A stretch of DNA of 64,000 bases from Bacteroidales bacterium (GTDB lineage Bacteria > Bacteroidota > Bacteroidia > Bacteroidales > Muribaculaceae). The stretch is from NCBI GenBank assembly GCA_910575615.1, contig CAJTEX010000003.1, positions 103,584-167,583 of the forward strand, in the 5' to 3' direction. Made by a program: the position numbers and the translations under genes. The notes under the pieces were generated by a model. The model had not been told where the DNA came from, searched no databases, and saw only the letters and a program-made list of their open reading frames with translations. Shown here in pieces: positions 62,109 through 64,000 of this stretch; positions within the stretch are counted from its first letter, which is position 1; every line of letters starts with the position of its first letter.

Positions 62109-63752
62109 ATGGAAAATCAAATACTCAAATCAATCTTAATTCTGACAGTTATAATGCCATTCGTGGTATTTGCCAAACTGAACGGGGGTACAGGAGGCTA
62201 TGAATGTGTGGAAACAGGGCATCCGAGTGACACACTGTCGAGGACATATAATGCAGCAGCGTCATTACCTTATGGGGAAGGAGAAATCTTTGCATGGAAA
62301 GATATAGAACCCAGTGATGAACCCTCATGTGGAAACGTACAATCCAATGACCACTCTTTTGATTTTGAAATAATCAAAAATGCAAGGTTTCGGGCTAAGA
62401 GAGTTGCAAGTAGGGCTACTGACGAAATCGCTTACAAGGACATTATTCTGTCTGCGCCAGGCACATTAGCGTCCGTGCTTGGTGATGAAATTAACGAAAT
62501 AGATTCGCTTGTTGTGCGCGGACCGATAAATGCAGAGGATTTCCATACGATATGGAGTAGCAGCTTCTACGGAAAGTTGACTGTAGCTAACCTTGAAGAT
62601 GCCACTATCGAAAATGAGACCATCCCATCAAGAGCATTCTGGCATCAAGATGAACAATTACAAGATGACGGGACAATATACGTAATTTCCCTTAGAAAAA
62701 TAATCCTGCCAAACCAAATTAAAACTATTGGAGATTTAGCATTCTCATATGCCATTCACTTGGAATCAATAAATATTCCGTCTGAGTTGCAAAATCTTGG
62801 AATCTATTGTTTCTCCGATTGCATATCATTAGAAAGCACTCCGTTGCAAATACCTGAGGGTGTGACGAAAATCCCTGCAATGTGTTTTATGAACTGCGCA
62901 TCATTAGATGTAGTAAACCTTCCATCCTCAATAAAACACATAGAAGAAGGAGCTTTTTATCGGGCCAAGATTAAATGTATCAATTTTCCAGACGGTTTGC
63001 AATCAATTGGTAATGCGGCATTTTATTCGTCTGAGCTTGAATGTGTTTTACTGCCAAACTCTTGTCAGCAATTTTTAGGCACCCATCAATTCGCATTAAA
63101 TCACGAATTAAGAAAAATAAATCTTCCACACGGAGTAAAGGTTATACCCAACTGCTTTGTTTATAATGATATTAATTTATCGGAATTTGATATCCCATCC
63201 ACCGTTGAGATAATTGGAGCAGATGCATTGTCTACATGTATGGTATTGTCCGGTGTTTTATTGCATGAAGGATTAAAAGAGGTTAAATCTAATGCATTCT
63301 GGTACTGTAGCGCACTCAAAAACTTGGTATTCCCCTCATCATTAACATATTTAGGCGGTGCTTCTTGCCAATATCTTCAGTCATTGGAAGCAATATATTG
63401 TAGCGCACTAACTCCACCTATATGCGATGAGGATCCATCAAATAAAGGACGTAACCATACATTCGGTCCCATATCAGGTCAGCCCGGTCATTTGTGTACT
63501 CCAAACGACATTCCAGTTTATGTTCCTGTTGGGACTTCACATTTGTATGCTTCTGCTTACGGGTGGAATTATTTTACCAATTTCATAGAAACAGACGATT
63601 TCCCTTCAGCTGGTATCTACAATATCACAGTAAACGACAACGATAAGGATAGTGAAGCTCCACTATATGATTTGTGCGGCAGGAAAGTCGAGAATCCTCA
63701 ACCGGGAACCATCTACATTCAGTCCGGCAAGAAGATTATTATAAATAGATAA
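62109..63752 (+). CDS. AT-rich BspA-type leucine-rich repeat protein
   Basis: A 547-residue secreted protein. A signal peptide (about 1-22) is followed by a unique N-terminal region (about 23-190) and LRR_5/BspA repeats (about 195-440; for example IKTIGDLAFSYAIHLESINI and HIEEGAFYRAKIKCINFPDG). The C-terminus has LYDLCGRKVENPQPGTIYIQ and ends KKIIINR, a sorting-signal-like pattern. Its DNA is far more AT-rich than all neighbouring genes, and codons end mostly in A or T, so recent acquisition is likely. It lies between two copies of one upstream cassette. Confidence 0.88.
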   Translation: MENQILKSILILTVIMPFVVFAKLNGGTGGYECVETGHPSDTLSRTYNAAASLPYGEGEIFAWKDIEPSDEPSCGNVQSNDHSFDFEIIKNARFRAKRVASRATDEIAYKDIILSAPGTLASVLGDEINEIDSLVVRGPINAEDFHTIWSSSFYGKLTVANLEDATIENETIPSRAFWHQDEQLQDDGTIYVISLRKIILPNQIKTIGDLAFSYAIHLESINIPSELQNLGIYCFSDCISLESTPLQIPEGVTKIPAMCFMNCASLDVVNLPSSIKHIEEGAFYRAKIKCINFPDGLQSIGNAAFYSSELECVLLPNSCQQFLGTHQFALNHELRKINLPHGVKVIPNCFVYNDINLSEFDIPSTVEIIGADALSTCMVLSGVLLHEGLKEVKSNAFWYCSALKNLVFPSSLTYLGGASCQYLQSLEAIYCSALTPPICDEDPSNKGRNHTFGPISGQPGHLCTPNDIPVYVPVGTSHLYASAYGWNYFTNFIETDDFPSAGIYNITVNDNDKDSEAPLYDLCGRKVENPQPGTIYIQSGKKIIINR

Positions 63753-63787
63753 ATGAGCCGAATCCGAAAAAACTCGCTAAAAAAATC

Positions 63788-63839
63788 CGGCGAATAAAAC
63801 TTGTTTTATCCCGAAGTCCTTTTTTCTGCCGAACTTTGC
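63788..63839 (+). repeat. Duplicated upstream cassette, copy 2
   Basis: GGCGAATAAAACTTGTTTTA, then TCCCGAAGTCCTTTTTT and GAACTTTGCC, in the same orientation as copy 1. The palindrome ATAAAAC-TT-GTTTTAT (63793-63808) is unchanged. The -7 element has a T to G change (GAACTTTG), so it may be weaker or dead. Confidence 0.85.
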
Positions 63840-63848
63840 CAAAATATA

Positions 63849-63920
63849 ATGGCAAAAAAAGAAAATATACAAAATAATCGCTTGTTTAGTCAGGGCAACC
63901 GCATCAAAATTTGGCTTTAA
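63849..63920 (+). other. Short open frame behind copy 2 of the cassette
   Basis: A 23-codon frame (MAKKENIQNNRLFSQGNRIK, then IWL and stop) starts where an LRR gene would start. It may be a remnant of a deleted gene, or chance, and overlaps the end of the minus-strand gene at the right edge. Confidence 0.25.
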
Positions 63921-64000
63921 GCAGCATATCGGTCAAATAGTCGTTGGAAAGGCTCGCTTTGAAGCGCCTTTTCTTTAGACTGCTTTTGTCAACATGCTCT
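63904..64000 (-). CDS. C-terminal fragment of an unidentified protein
   Basis: A minus-strand frame enters from the right edge and ends with TGA at 63904-63906. Its 31 visible residues read EHVDKSSLKKRRFKASLSND and then YLTDMLLKAKF. The basic, helical character would fit a nucleic-acid-binding C-terminus, for example of a transposase, but I do not recognise the family. The gene is convergent with the LRR gene. Confidence 0.45.
   Translation of the reverse strand, partial: EHVDKSSLKKRRFKASLSNDYLTDMLLKAKF

Overview
The window looks like a chromosome segment from a GC-rich member of the Bacteroidales, most likely Muribaculaceae (S24-7). This is inferred from several signs. Bacteroidota-type promoters recur (TTTG or TTG, 19-20 bases, then TAnnTTTG). 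The division/cell-wall (dcw) cluster has the Bacteroidota order. There is a three-gene type-B succinate dehydrogenase/fumarate reductase, a DUF4270 lipoprotein, a C10 peptidase, BspA-type leucine-rich repeat (LRR) proteins, and several secreted proteins ending in a type IX secretion (T9SS)-like C-terminal signal. I cannot name a genus or species.

Layout. 1-7796 (minus): a sugar epimerase fragment and a GT4 glycosyltransferase behind an Lrp/AsnC regulator; a lipoprotein / RNase Z / thioredoxin-like / lpxB group; a secreted C10 cysteine peptidase. 8115-11941 (plus): sdhCAB, with its own promoter and a strong terminator. 12370-16140 (plus): a large BspA-type surface protein. 16283-31854 (minus): an uninterrupted dcw cluster rsmH-ftsL-ftsI-murE-mraY-murD-ftsW-murG-murC-ftsQ-ftsA-ftsZ, without mraZ next to it. 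32145-36100 (minus): polA and meaB. 36489-40180 (plus): two paralogous GH5 mannanases. 40371-42868 (minus): tRNA-Cys, DUF4270 and a glycogen-synthase-like protein. 43029-49017 (plus): dsbD, mazG, a small exported protein, topB and a small Cys-rich membrane protein. 49038-55227 (minus): a FadL-type porin, a NUDIX hydrolase, a non-coding stretch with miniature transposons, thioredoxin, an NlpC/P60 peptidase, an MscS channel and a DUF805 protein. 55472-63752 (plus): a patatin fused to a barrel, an ECF sigma / probable anti-sigma / outer-membrane barrel group, and an AT-rich LRR gene lying between two copies of one upstream cassette. The window ends inside an unidentified minus-strand gene.

How the genes work together. 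The dcw cluster makes lipid-linked peptidoglycan precursor (MurC, D, E, G, MraY) and builds the septum (FtsZ, A, Q, L, W, I). MurE carries the DNPR motif expected for meso-diaminopimelate. LpxB, the GT4 enzyme and the epimerase belong to envelope glycolipid or glycan synthesis. SdhCAB couples succinate and fumarate to quinone. The two mannanases, the C10 peptidase and both LRR proteins form a secreted or surface set with similar C-termini.

No CRISPR array, prophage or obvious defence island was seen. The most unusual items are the 13-cysteine tail on SdhC, the duplicated palindrome-bearing cassette around the AT-rich LRR gene, a miniature transposon with an 18-bp inverted repeat and a 9-bp target duplication, the loss of the exonuclease motif I carboxylates in PolA, and the sigma/anti-sigma/barrel module.
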